Shown: piece after piece, positions 32,962 to 40,966 of the stretch | How positions within the stretch are numbered: position 1 is the stretch's first letter | How the letters are laid out: the number at the start of each line of letters is the position of its first letter | NCBI RefSeq assembly: GCF_900156025.1 | Contig: NZ_FTMO01000024.1 | Span: 1-42,426 of the forward strand | From: Allobosea sp. TND4EK4 | GTDB lineage: Bacteria; Pseudomonadota; Alphaproteobacteria; Rhizobiales; Beijerinckiaceae | Length of the DNA: 42,426 bases | Reading direction: 5' to 3' | Made by a program: the position numbers and the translations under genes | Notes under the pieces: model-generated | Databases searched by the model: none | Told to the model about the DNA's origin: nothing | The model's input: only the letters and a program-made list of their open reading frames with translations

Positions 32962-34206
32962 ATGACCGACCTGAACGACGATCAGCGGGCAAAAACACCA
33001 GAAAATGGGGAGAAGGCCGCGCCTCGTGACCGTGCGCGCGGACGGGCGGCCCGCCAAAGTCCCTACAGCCGGGCCGATCTCGGCGACACCACTCCAATTG
33101 AGACCAGCCTGGATGTCTCTGAGCCGACAGTGGACGGCGCAAGCGCTGTACGTGAGCAAGTTGACGTCGATTCCCCAGCGATTGCGGTCTTCGATCGCGC
33201 GGCGGCCTTGCGGCAGCTAAAGCTGGCGACGGCGACCGATGATGCACTCGGTGAATACGACGTGCCGGTATCGGGGGCGGCATCGAGCGAAGAACAGACA
33301 CGGATCGAGCGGCTCAGGGCCCTGGTGACGCAACATGTCCATCGGCCACTGGTCGTCGGTGACGCCGCAATGCGCAACCGTGTCAGTCAGTTGCGCTTCG
33401 AATGTCCCGCTTTCGCTGGGGTCGCGTCCATCATCGAGCGTTCCGTCACGCTCTCGATGGCAACGGCAACAGGCCTCTCGTTTCCCCCGATCGTGCTTAT
33501 TGGCCCTCCCGGCGTCGGTAAGACACACTTCGAGCGCCGCCTCACGGCCGCTTTGGACTGCGAAACCTACACCTTCAGCTGCGCGACCAATTCCGATGCT
33601 CAGGCGTTGATCGCCGGCCATCCGCCAACTTGGCGCGGCGCGAGGATGGGCGTCCTCACGGAGGCAATGCTGGGTGGCGAAACCGCCAACCCGGTGATCA
33701 TCCTCGATGAGGTCGACAAGTTCGTCACACATGTGAGCGAGAGGCCGTTCAATTCGCTGCTGACCCTTCTGGAGCCCGAGAACGCGTCAGGCCTCGTTGA
33801 TGAATATCTGAGGGTCTCGTTCGACCTCTCGCGCTGCCTGATCATCGCGACAGCGAACGATCTCGACGCACTTCCTCGGTTCATTCAGGACCGTTTTCTC
33901 GTCATCGAGATCGCCCCTCCGGACGGTAAGATGCTGCGGGAAATCGCGCAGCGCATCGCTGCCGAGATCATCGCCAATCACCGGCAGGTCTTCGCGCCGG
34001 TGGACGACGCGGTCATCGGGCGACTGGCACAGGCCAACCCGCGGCACATTCGGCGGCTCATGGTCCTCGCGCTCGGCTTCGCCGCAGCCCAAGGGCGGCG
34101 CCACCTAGACGTGGCCGATGTCGCTGCTGCCGAGGCCTGCATGACCCCAGTCTTCGCTTCCCGGCCAATCGGCTTTCTCGGTGCACATCACCGTGTACTC
34201 GATTGA
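32962..34206 (+). CDS. Lon-like AAA+ ATPase without protease domain
   Basis: A 414-residue protein. An acidic and disordered N-terminus of about 110 residues is followed by an AAA+ module: Walker A GPPGVGKT (181-188), Walker B IILDEVDK (246-253), sensor 1 LIIATANDLD and sensor 2 in NPRHIRRLM. The module most resembles the ATPase part of Lon, but the protein ends soon after it and no Ser-Lys protease domain follows. ATG 32962 after gaggaataattcacacc is used. Its last 26 bp overlap the next gene. Likely an ATP-driven remodelling factor; its target is unknown. Confidence 0.8.
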   Translation: MTDLNDDQRAKTPENGEKAAPRDRARGRAARQSPYSRADLGDTTPIETSLDVSEPTVDGASAVREQVDVDSPAIAVFDRAAALRQLKLATATDDALGEYDVPVSGAASSEEQTRIERLRALVTQHVHRPLVVGDAAMRNRVSQLRFECPAFAGVASIIERSVTLSMATATGLSFPPIVLIGPPGVGKTHFERRLTAALDCETYTFSCATNSDAQALIAGHPPTWRGARMGVLTEAMLGGETANPVIILDEVDKFVTHVSERPFNSLLTLLEPENASGLVDEYLRVSFDLSRCLIIATANDLDALPRFIQDRFLVIEIAPPDGKMLREIAQRIAAEIIANHRQVFAPVDDAVIGRLAQANPRHIRRLMVLALGFAAAQGRRHLDVADVAAAEACMTPVFASRPIGFLGAHHRVLD

Positions 34207-35110
34207 ACGACCGGCATCTCTCCCAACCCGTGATCCCGAAACGACCCTCATTGCCATGACCCAAAGCGTTCGTACCCCATCCGCCCCAAACCCTCGGCGG
34301 CTCACTCCCCGGCGTCTCAAGGACCCATTCTCGCCCGCTGCCGTTCGCGAGTGGGCGCCAACTCAGTGGCCAGAAATCGGAGGGCCCTCACTCAGCTTGG
34401 AGCCTGACAAGCGCTTCAAAAGCGCGGCCTTCCGGCAGCTCTATCGTCCCGGTGAACGGATCGCCGTCTATGTTCCCGGATGTCGGGGCTTGCGCGTGGC
34501 CGTGGGGCAGGCTCTGCACATCGGCGCCTGGAAGATTTCGACGTCCCAGATCGAAGCTCGTGGTATCGAGCCTCGCTTGCAGGCGCTCGGGCGTGACCGC
34601 TACGCCGCCTGCTATCGGCGAGCTGGCCGGATTGTCGAAGATGAGGGCTTCGACGAATGGGTCCTATCGACCCTGCCGCCGGAGTTGGTCGTCTCGCCAA
34701 GCGCGCCGATCGTCCTGCATGGACGCGGTATAGAGGTCATCCTCCCCACCACACTCAGTGCGGTGACCTTCGACCGTTCACTTCGACACGCGCTCGCCGA
34801 CGCCGAAATGGGAAGCTGGGCCTCTTCCCCGGCCGGTCTCGAGCATTGCGCCTGGTTCGGCCTGTCTCCTTCGCGTTTCCGGCGCCTGACCAGATACGAC
34901 ATGTGTGGATCGGCCCGTCTCTCGAAGGCGGAGGAGATCTACCTCTTCAAGCCGCACCTACAGGCGCAGCGCCTCGTGCGCGTCATTGAAAACGTGGTCC
35001 TCGCGCACGTCCTGCCCGGGCCCCTACCACATCGGAAGCCCCGCGCTCGACCAGCCTACTCGCCGCCGGCGACCGGATCATCAGCGGTGAAGGCGCAGCT
35101 TGTGATGTAG
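34181..35110 (+). CDS. Hypothetical protein overlapping the Lon-like ATPase gene
   Basis: A 309-residue protein from GTG 34181, or 284 residues from ATG 34256. The stretch YRPGERIAVYVPGCRGLRVAV...HIGAWKISTSQIEARGIEPRLQALGRD faintly recalls a GIY-YIG/T5orf172 layout (beta strand, KIS/KIG, then R-x-L), but the catalytic pattern is not clear and I do not assign it. The rest is mixed alpha-beta with SRFRRLTRYDM. The overlap with the ATPase suggests the two are made together. It ends 52 bp before the convergent integrase gene. Confidence 0.55.
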   Translation: MHITVYSIERPASLPTRDPETTLIAMTQSVRTPSAPNPRRLTPRRLKDPFSPAAVREWAPTQWPEIGGPSLSLEPDKRFKSAAFRQLYRPGERIAVYVPGCRGLRVAVGQALHIGAWKISTSQIEARGIEPRLQALGRDRYAACYRRAGRIVEDEGFDEWVLSTLPPELVVSPSAPIVLHGRGIEVILPTTLSAVTFDRSLRHALADAEMGSWASSPAGLEHCAWFGLSPSRFRRLTRYDMCGSARLSKAEEIYLFKPHLQAQRLVRVIENVVLAHVLPGPLPHRKPRARPAYSPPATGSSAVKAQLVM

Positions 35111-35162
35111 CAAGCCGTGCCGACGGCGGTTCGTGGGCCGGCGGTCTGCCACTCGCCGTCGG

Positions 35163-37178
35163 CTAAATGACTTCAGTCATCCCGCTCGACTTCTTCCGAG
35201 ATTTTCGCGCCCAAGGGGCGTCTTGCCGCTCCGCGACCCAGGGGACAATCCGGATCGGCTGAGGGGCGATCATCGATGTCAGGATGGGGATCTTTTGCAT
35301 GTCCTCAGCCTGCGTCTGGAGGCGGAACGCGTTGGCATAGCGCTCAGTCGTCTCCGTCTTGCCTCCGTGACCCATCATGTCCGCTCGCATTTCATCGGAC
35401 ACGCGTTGCTGCTTGAGTTCGTCATTGAACGCATGGCGCAACGGGTGAGCGGTCCGGCCTGGCAGCTTGGCCTTGGACCACTCGTCGTAATAGCGATCGC
35501 CCAACGGGCTTCTGCTGCTCGGAGAGCGAAGCTCCGGGAAAAGGAGATCGTAGCCGAGATCCCTGATCCGCTGACTATATTCGATCAGTCCGAGACGCTG
35601 CAGCTCGGGGTGGAGTGGCAGAAATCGCCGCGACTGCGGGTTCTTGAGCCGACGGACATCGTTATCCAGTACCCGAATGTGGGCGATGTGGTCTCCGGAC
35701 TTGGTGACCGTCATGATGTCCGCGACCATCAGCCCGCAGAACTCTTCCCGTCGCATGCCCTGGTAATAGGCAAACAGGGGGCCGAAATAAGCGGCCCTGT
35801 GGTAGATGTCATTCCCCTGCTCAAACGGCGCATCCCAGCTCCGACAGCCCTGATAGACGGGCTGCTGGAATAGCGGCTCGATCATGGTCTGATCTGGAAT
35901 GGGGCGTTCATCGCGCGCGCGTCCACTGCCTTTCGGCTTGAAATTAGCGAATTTGAGGTTTTCAGCGATCTTGGCTCCCTTGAGCCTAGCCTGGGCCAGA
36001 AGCTGATCGAGAAATGTGTAGTGGCGCTCGAGGGTTCCGGTCGCGAGACCGCGTAAGGCAGCCGGCAGGCCCGCTGCCTTGCGCTTCAGTTCAGCGATCG
36101 ACGCTTCCAGATCCGATGGCGACTTTCCATACGACTTGCCGATGGTGTGCAACAGGAATTGATCGAAGGCATAAAGGTGCGACTGCTCGAGATGGCGCAG
36201 ATCGTTAACAGAACATTCCTCTCTCACAAAGCGGTCGAACAGGCTGCAGATTGAGAGGAACTGGCTTTTCGTTTTCGCCGTCCACTCGCCCCTTTTCTCC
36301 TTGTCCCGGGCGAGCGCTTCGGCGAGGTCCATCACTGGGACGGCCTTCGTTCTGCCGGCATCCTCTGCAGCAGGAGATGAAACGATCGACGGGCCAAAGT
36401 ACTCGCCGAGATGCTGGACTGCGGTCGCTCGAGAGATGGACGTTCCCCTCTGGCCGACTCCGTTTTCGGGTTTCCTCGCCGGCTCCGTGACCGACCATGC
36501 GATCGAAGGCGGAGCGGCTTGCGCTTCCTGCACAAGCGCTCCGAAGTCGAACTCGGGAGTTTCCGCGGGCAGTATCTTGAACGCGGCCTCGCTTTGGGCG
36601 CGGGCATAAAGCCGTTCAGCCCTCATAATATTGTCAGAGGTCGGCTCAGCTCCGACTTCCGCCAGGATTTTGGCGATCGCTTGCCACATATGGGACAGGC
36701 GCTCGGCGGAGCAGTGCCAGCGGACAGCATCGACAACCGTGGCGAGGTCGGCTGGAGAAACGCCGGCCGAAGCCATGGCCAAGCGGTCTTCCTCGCGGAC
36801 TTCCGCGGGCGTCCCCTGTTCGGCGATGATCTTGAATGTCCAACCTTGGATGACGGAAAGCGTGCGATCGCTGTCGAGGCCGCTGGGCCCCCCACTTATG
36901 CCGGCGGCCCGCCGAATGATTTCCTCATGGGTCGCGAACGCGCGCCTGAAGAAGTCCTTCAGCTGCTCCTTGGTGACCCAGTGGACGGAGGACGAGACCA
37001 GCATCTTTTCGACAGCCGCATCGAGTTGCGCTGCCAGATAACGCGCAGGTTTTAGTTCCCGGGTCCTTAAACTGACCACGACGCAGCGCTGCTTCAGCCG
37101 CTCCGCCAGGAAATCTGGCAAACGCCGCCGCCAGTAATAGACGGCTCCGCGCCGCTCGAGATGGGTTGCAACCGCCAC
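35163..37178 (-). CDS. int: Site-specific tyrosine integrase of the island
   Basis: A 671-residue tyrosine recombinase, longer than the usual 350-450, with an extended N-terminal DNA-binding part (DUF6538-like start, AVYYWRRRLPDFL). Catalytic residues: R in YYQGMRREEFCGL, a K in RLKNPQSRR, H578-x2-R581 (HPLRHAF), H604 (MMGHGGKTETTERY) and nucleophile Y614. All are present, so it should be active. It begins with GTG at 37178, about 110 bp from attR in tRNA-Gln, and reads away from the tRNA. Role: integration and, with an excisionase not identified here, excision of the island. Confidence 0.9.
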   Translation of the reverse strand: MAVATHLERRGAVYYWRRRLPDFLAERLKQRCVVVSLRTRELKPARYLAAQLDAAVEKMLVSSSVHWVTKEQLKDFFRRAFATHEEIIRRAAGISGGPSGLDSDRTLSVIQGWTFKIIAEQGTPAEVREEDRLAMASAGVSPADLATVVDAVRWHCSAERLSHMWQAIAKILAEVGAEPTSDNIMRAERLYARAQSEAAFKILPAETPEFDFGALVQEAQAAPPSIAWSVTEPARKPENGVGQRGTSISRATAVQHLGEYFGPSIVSSPAAEDAGRTKAVPVMDLAEALARDKEKRGEWTAKTKSQFLSICSLFDRFVREECSVNDLRHLEQSHLYAFDQFLLHTIGKSYGKSPSDLEASIAELKRKAAGLPAALRGLATGTLERHYTFLDQLLAQARLKGAKIAENLKFANFKPKGSGRARDERPIPDQTMIEPLFQQPVYQGCRSWDAPFEQGNDIYHRAAYFGPLFAYYQGMRREEFCGLMVADIMTVTKSGDHIAHIRVLDNDVRRLKNPQSRRFLPLHPELQRLGLIEYSQRIRDLGYDLLFPELRSPSSRSPLGDRYYDEWSKAKLPGRTAHPLRHAFNDELKQQRVSDEMRADMMGHGGKTETTERYANAFRLQTQAEDMQKIPILTSMIAPQPIRIVPWVAERQDAPWARKSRKKSSGMTEVI

Positions 37179-37286
37179 GCGTCAGCCTCATGTGCCAGAC
37201 CTGCGTGCCACACCCTTGTGTACCAACTGGTGGAAGCCTACTCAGCTGGCCCAATAGAGCGAACAAAATCAGCGACTTGAGAGAGG

Positions 37287-37305
37287 CTGGCTGGGGCGGG
37301 AGGAT
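37287..37305. repeat. attR: attR: 3' end of tRNA-Gln
   Basis: Identical 19-mer to 2161-2179. Here it forms the CCA end, discriminator base, 3' acceptor strand and start of the T-stem of an intact tRNA-Gln. Integration therefore restores the tRNA, as is usual for tRNA-targeting integrases. Confidence 0.85.
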
Positions 37306-37362
37306 TCGAACCTCCGCATGGCGGTACCAAAAACCGCTGCCTTACCGCTTGGCGACGCCCCA
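37288..37362 (-). tRNA. tRNA-Gln (anticodon UUG)
   Basis: On the reverse strand the acceptor stem TGGGGCG pairs with CGCCCCA, discriminator G and encoded CCA follow (37290-37288). The anticodon arm is GCGGT-TTTTGGT-ACCGC with anticodon TTG, and the T-loop is TTCGAAT. It is preceded by a good sigma70-type promoter (37374-37402). It is the integration target of the island. Confidence 0.95.
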
Positions 37363-37373
37363 CCGTGGCGCGC

Positions 37374-37402
37374 CTTCTAGACCGGCAGCCCGGCCTGTGC
37401 AA
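37374..37402 (-). promoter_or_regulatory. Promoter of tRNA-Gln
   Basis: Reverse strand: -35 TTGCAC (37402-37397), 17-bp spacer, -10 TAGAAG (37379-37374), 11 bp before the tRNA 5' end. Confidence 0.65.
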
Positions 37403-37515
37403 CCGCGCCGCGGATGGCGTCCGCGATTTTGGAGGCGAGCGGCCCAAGGGCGGCCAGGCGGGATATGGGCTCGAAAATCAGATCGAGAAATCCGGGACGG
37501 AATGCAAACAGCCTG

Positions 37516-37544
37516 TTGCGCAGGGCGCGGCTGCTGGCTATAAG
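37516..37544 (+). promoter_or_regulatory. Promoter of tRNA-Pro
   Basis: -35 TTGCGC (37516-37521), 17-bp spacer, -10 TATAAG (37539-37544), 16 bp before the mature tRNA start. Confidence 0.7.
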
Positions 37545-37560
37545 CCGGCCACCAGTTGAT

Positions 37561-37637
37561 CGGAGTGTGGCTCAGCCTGGTAGAGCACCTCGTTCGGGAC
37601 GAGGGGGTCGCAGGTTCAAATCCTGCCACTCCGACCA
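37561..37637 (+). tRNA. tRNA-Pro (anticodon CGG)
   Basis: Acceptor CGGAGTG pairs with CACTCCG, discriminator A, encoded CCA. The anticodon arm is CCTCG-TTCGGGA-CGAGG, anticodon CGG. The T-loop TTCAAAT is normal. All four arms can be drawn. Confidence 0.95.
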
Positions 37638-37888
37638 AAATTTCCCGAGACTGCGCTTTTGCGCCAGAAGGCCGAGACAGCCGGAGGCATGCGTTGCCCC
37701 GTGGCGCGCGCCGGGACCGGGACGCGTCAGAGCCGGCCCCGCGAACAGATCCGTGTCACCGGCCGGCGATGGCGCCGCATCGTTCAATGCGGGCCTGTTT
37801 CGCCGCCGCTATGGCCGCGGTGTTTGAGCCATGTCACACAGCCGTTGGATGGCACGGCTATTGTATGGTCTCCCAACAGGAGACCCAC

Positions 37889-37987
37889 ATGATCCGCCAA
37901 TGCCCCTACGATGCGAAGCTCACCCTCGCATTGGTCGCCCTCTCGGCGGCGAGCATCCTGGGCTGGCTGGCGACGGGCGGCTTCTGA
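37889..37987 (+). CDS. Small single-span membrane protein (32 aa)
   Basis: ATG 37889 is preceded by caacaggagaccc, with AGGAG spaced 7 bp. The product is a short polar N-terminus (MIRQCPYDAK), then a hydrophobic helix LTLALVALSAASILGWLA, then TGGF. Function unknown. The strong ribosome site and clean hydrophobic span support it being real, though it is very short. Confidence 0.5.
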   Translation: MIRQCPYDAKLTLALVALSAASILGWLATGGF

Positions 37988-38074
37988 GACGGGCGGCCTC
38001 GGCCGCGGCAGTTCCAGCCGGGGCGAAAGCGGACTAGACTGCCGCTCCTTCTGCCCTTGAAAGCGGTCCCGCCG

Positions 38075-38206
38075 ATGAAGCGCCTCACCCTCCTCGTCTC
38101 GATCCTGGCCCTGGGCATGGCCCTGTCCGGATGCGACAAATGCGGCGACTTCCCGCCGCTCTTCGGCACCACGAGCTGCGGCGGCAGCCAGCCGGCGAAG
38201 TCCTGA
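38075..38206 (+). CDS. Small lipoprotein (43 aa)
   Basis: MKRLTLLVSILALGMALSGC is a type II signal peptide with lipobox ALSGC; the mature part is 24 residues with two further cysteines. It is followed by an intrinsic terminator at 38246. Function unknown. Confidence 0.6.
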   Translation: MKRLTLLVSILALGMALSGCDKCGDFPPLFGTTSCGGSQPAKS

Positions 38207-38245
38207 GCGCCCTGCGGCTCCGCCGACACCAACGTCAAGATCAAA

Positions 38246-38278
38246 CAAAAAAGGCCGGGTCGCAGGACCCGGCCTTTC
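38246..38278. terminator. Bidirectional intrinsic terminator
   Basis: Stem aaggccgggtc / gacccggcctt with loop gcag, preceded by an A-run and followed by ttt-rich sequence (the T-run is better on the reverse strand). It separates the lipoprotein gene from the convergent bioY gene and serves both. Confidence 0.8.
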
Positions 38279-38300
38279 GACTGGCGGAAGGGTGCCGGTC

Positions 38301-38924
38301 TCAGCCGCGGCGGCCGAGCAAGGACCAGCCGGCGCCGGCGAGGCAGGCAGCGAGCGAAACCTTGAGCGCCTCGCCCAGCAGGAAGGGCTGCACGCCATAG
38401 GCGAAGGCCTTGGCGAAACCGACGCCCATCGCTCCGCCCGCCATCTGCGCGCCGAAGGCGAGCCAGAGGCAGCCGACGCTCATCAGCACGGCATCGGCCA
38501 GGATCAGGCCGCCAGCCAGCCGCAGCTTCGAGGCGCCGCGCTCGGCGGCCCAGCCGGCGATGGCCGCCGCCAGCACGAAGCCGGCGAGGAAGCCGCCGGT
38601 GGGACCGACGAGATAGAGCGGGCCGGCGGCGACCGGCGGGGTATTGGTGAACACCGGCAGGCCGGCGAGGCCATAGGCGATGTAAAGCGCGATCGTCGCC
38701 ACGCCCAGGCGCGCGCCATAGGCGGCGCCGATCGCCAGCACGGCCAGCGTCTGCAGCGTCATCGGCACCGGCCAGAACGGCACCTTGATCTTGGCGGCGG
38801 CCACCATCAGCAGGCTGCCGGCGACGGCGAGCGCGACATTGCGCAGAACGGCGGAACGCGGCCGGACGGCCGGGAAGATTTCGCCGGCGAGGGTCGAAGT
38901 CTGCAAAGGAAGCATGTCGGCCAT
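38301..38924 (-). CDS. bioY: Biotin transporter BioY (ECF S component)
   Basis: A 207-residue membrane protein with about six hydrophobic spans, of typical BioY length. The family pattern is visible: VPFWPVPMTLQTLAVLAIGA and GPTGGFLAGFVLAA, with AGLPVFTN between them. BioY binds biotin and works alone or with BioMN; no bioMN genes are seen here. ATG 38924 follows an AGGA at about 8 bp. It ends facing the terminator at 38246. Confidence 0.92.
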   Translation of the reverse strand: MADMLPLQTSTLAGEIFPAVRPRSAVLRNVALAVAGSLLMVAAAKIKVPFWPVPMTLQTLAVLAIGAAYGARLGVATIALYIAYGLAGLPVFTNTPPVAAGPLYLVGPTGGFLAGFVLAAAIAGWAAERGASKLRLAGGLILADAVLMSVGCLWLAFGAQMAGGAMGVGFAKAFAYGVQPFLLGEALKVSLAACLAGAGWSLLGRRG

Positions 38925-39036
38925 GGGCAGGTCCTGTCTTGCGAAAGGCCGCGCGAGGCGGCTCCGTCCCGTCTATAGGAAAAGCCGCGGCCGCGACAAG
39001 CGCGGCCCGGCACGTGGCGGCGCCAGAGGATCGAGG

Positions 39037-39951
39037 ATGGACGAGGAGATCGTGTTCGAGCGGGACGCCACGACGCCGGCCGGCGAGGTCGCGCAGCTGT
39101 CGCCGCTCGTGCGCCGCGTCATCGCCGGCAATGGCGGGCCGATGACCTTCACCGGCACCTGCACCTATATCGTCGGGCGCGGCACCGTCGCGGTGATCGA
39201 CCCCGGCCCCGCCGATCCTGCCCATATCGCATGCCTGCTCGCGGCCCTGCGCGGCGAAACCGTGAGCCATATCGTGGTGACGCACACGCACCGCGACCAT
39301 TCGCCGGCGGTTCCGGCACTGCAGGCCGCCACCGGCGCAAGGGTCGTCGGCTGCGGGCCGCATCGCCCGTCCCGCAAGCTCGGGCCGGGCGAGGGGCGCG
39401 TGCTGGACGCTGCCGCGGATGTCGCGTTCCGGCCGGACGAGCAGATGCAAGACGGCGACACCATCGCCGGCCCCGGCTGGAGCCTCGCCGCCGTCGAGAC
39501 GCCCGGCCACACCGCCAATCACCTCGCCTTTACGCTCGCGGAGGAGGAAACCCTGTTCTCCGGCGACCATGTCATGGCCTGGTCGACCTCGGTCATCGCC
39601 CCGCCGGACGGCGCGATGGCGGCCTATATGGCCTCGATCGAGAAGCTGCGCGGCATGGCGCACAACCGCTACTGGCCCGGCCATGGCGGGCCGGTGAGCG
39701 AACCGCAGCGCTTCCTGCGCGGCCTCGTCCAGCACCGCCGCCAGCGCGAGGCGGCCATCCTGAACCGCCTCGCCGCCGGAGACGACACCATCGCCGCGAT
39801 GGTGCCGGCGATCTATCAGGGCCTCGCCCCGGCGCTTCATGGCGCTGCGGCGCTGTCCGTGCTGGCGCAGCTCGAAGACCTCGTCCTGCGCGGCGAGGTG
39901 CTCGCGAGCGATCCGGTGCCGGGGCTCACAAGCCGGTATCGTATCGTCTGA
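39037..39951 (+). CDS. Metallo-beta-lactamase-fold hydrolase
   Basis: A 304-residue MBL-fold protein. The metal site HxHxDH is VVTHTHRDHS, followed by H in ETPGHTANH, D in FSGDHVM and H in WPGHGGPV. The C-terminal helical part resembles the LACTB2-like/glyoxalase-II-like winged-helix extension. ATG 39037 follows gaggatcgagg and begins MDEEIVFER. It is divergent from bioY. Substrate unknown; LACTB2-like members include ribonucleases and thioesterases. Confidence 0.87.
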   Translation: MDEEIVFERDATTPAGEVAQLSPLVRRVIAGNGGPMTFTGTCTYIVGRGTVAVIDPGPADPAHIACLLAALRGETVSHIVVTHTHRDHSPAVPALQAATGARVVGCGPHRPSRKLGPGEGRVLDAAADVAFRPDEQMQDGDTIAGPGWSLAAVETPGHTANHLAFTLAEEETLFSGDHVMAWSTSVIAPPDGAMAAYMASIEKLRGMAHNRYWPGHGGPVSEPQRFLRGLVQHRRQREAAILNRLAAGDDTIAAMVPAIYQGLAPALHGAAALSVLAQLEDLVLRGEVLASDPVPGLTSRYRIV

Positions 39952-40013
39952 ACCGGGCCGCATCGTCGCGGACTCTGTCTTGGCATGGAAGCGCCCCTGC
40001 CCGGTTCGCCGAT

Positions 40014-40790
40014 CTAGCGGCTCTCCAACAGCGTCTCCACCTCCGCGGCAAAATCGGCGATCCGTGCCGCGTTGGCCCCCAGATCATGGCCGCCGAGGCG
40101 CGAGGCCGAGCGGATATCGATGCGGCTGCCTTCGGGGCGGGCCCGGATGCGGATCGTGATGTCCTCGGCAAAACGCAGAAGCCGCCCGCGCGCGACCGCC
40201 TCGATCCGCCCTGCCCCGTCTCGCCTGGCGGGCTTCGACGCCTCCAGCACCTGCCAGCCCAGCGTGCCCGCCGCCTTGCGCGCAAGGTCGAACGCGCCCT
40301 GGGCAGGAATGTCGAGAAGGATCGGGAGCGCTTTCGGATAGGACCGCCGCTGAACGCGCCGCTGCTCGGCCGGAACATCGGGCGGGAGGCGACCATCGCG
40401 GGCTGCCAGCGCCGTTGGCGACCGGCTGAATTCAGGCGGATCGGCGATATCGGTCGATAGGTCCGCCAGCGCCGGCCGCGTCGCCGCCAGGAAGCCGATA
40501 TAGCCCGCCGGTGCCAGCAGAAGGAGGCAGATCAGAGTGGCCCCCGCAGCCATGCCGGCGCCCTGGTAGCCATGCCGCCAGATGCCGACGAAGGCGACGC
40601 CTGCCAGCAGGAGCGACGCCAGCACGAACACATAGGACGCGGCGATCGGCGCCAGCCCTTCAAGGCTCGGCTCGCGCAGGCGGACCAGCAACAGCGACAG
40701 CGCCAGCACCGCGACCGCGAACCAGGCGAGCCGCCGGCTCCACAGCGCGGCCCGCGAGAGGGGATCCTCGAAGACGAGACGACGATGCAT
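40014..40790 (-). CDS. DUF1499 family membrane protein
   Basis: A 258-residue protein from ATG 40790 (MHRRLVFEDPLSRAALWSRR); an upstream ATG at 40868 would add 26 residues. Three hydrophobic spans (AWFAVAVLALSLLLV, YVFVLASLLLAGVAFVGIW, AGATLICLLLLAPAGYIGFLA) precede a periplasmic or cytoplasmic C-terminal domain with DIADPPEFSRSP and a VEAVARGRLLRFAEDITIRIRA-type strand pair, typical of DUF1499. Function unknown; the family is common in alphaproteobacteria. Confidence 0.8.
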   Translation of the reverse strand: MHRRLVFEDPLSRAALWSRRLAWFAVAVLALSLLLVRLREPSLEGLAPIAASYVFVLASLLLAGVAFVGIWRHGYQGAGMAAGATLICLLLLAPAGYIGFLAATRPALADLSTDIADPPEFSRSPTALAARDGRLPPDVPAEQRRVQRRSYPKALPILLDIPAQGAFDLARKAAGTLGWQVLEASKPARRDGAGRIEAVARGRLLRFAEDITIRIRARPEGSRIDIRSASRLGGHDLGANAARIADFAAEVETLLESR

Positions 40791-40966
40791 GCTTTCAGGT
40801 GCGCGCGAAACCGGACGAAGCACAAGTAGTATTCGGCGGCGGAACGAAGTGAACCACCGTGGCGGCATTTGCTAAAATTTTAACGAGTAAGGCGCAAACT
40901 GCGTGACAGCGTGGCAATGTCTTGACGTCACGACCAGTCGCACCACCAGCACATTCGGGGCCGCTC

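Larger units (their letters stand above)
2161..37305. mobile_element. tRNA-Gln-integrated genomic (defence) island, about 35.1 kb
   Basis: The element is delimited by a 19-bp identical direct repeat, ctggctggggcgggaggat, at 2161-2179 and 37287-37305. The right copy is the 3' end of an intact tRNA-Gln gene; the left copy has no tRNA attached. A tyrosine recombinase gene (35163-37178) lies about 110 bp inside the right border, the usual arrangement for islands that use a tRNA 3' end as attB. Between the borders are restriction-modification, toxin-antitoxin, Gabija and Qat genes, an IS, and genes of unknown function, while the flanks carry housekeeping genes. I saw no conjugation machinery and no clear excisionase; a Mob-like protein (16897-18303) might support mobilisation. 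Seen: repeat, tRNA, integrase. Inferred: that these are attL and attR of one element. Confidence 0.88.

Noticed and set aside
37342..37638. Minus-strand frame containing GVAGFEPATP
   Set aside because: This is the well-known spurious translation of the antisense of a tRNA gene; it covers tRNA-Pro.
37906..39963. Long minus-strand frame of 685 codons
   Set aside because: It lies opposite and out of frame with bioY, the MBL-fold gene and two small genes, and its composition is arginine/glycine-rich noise.
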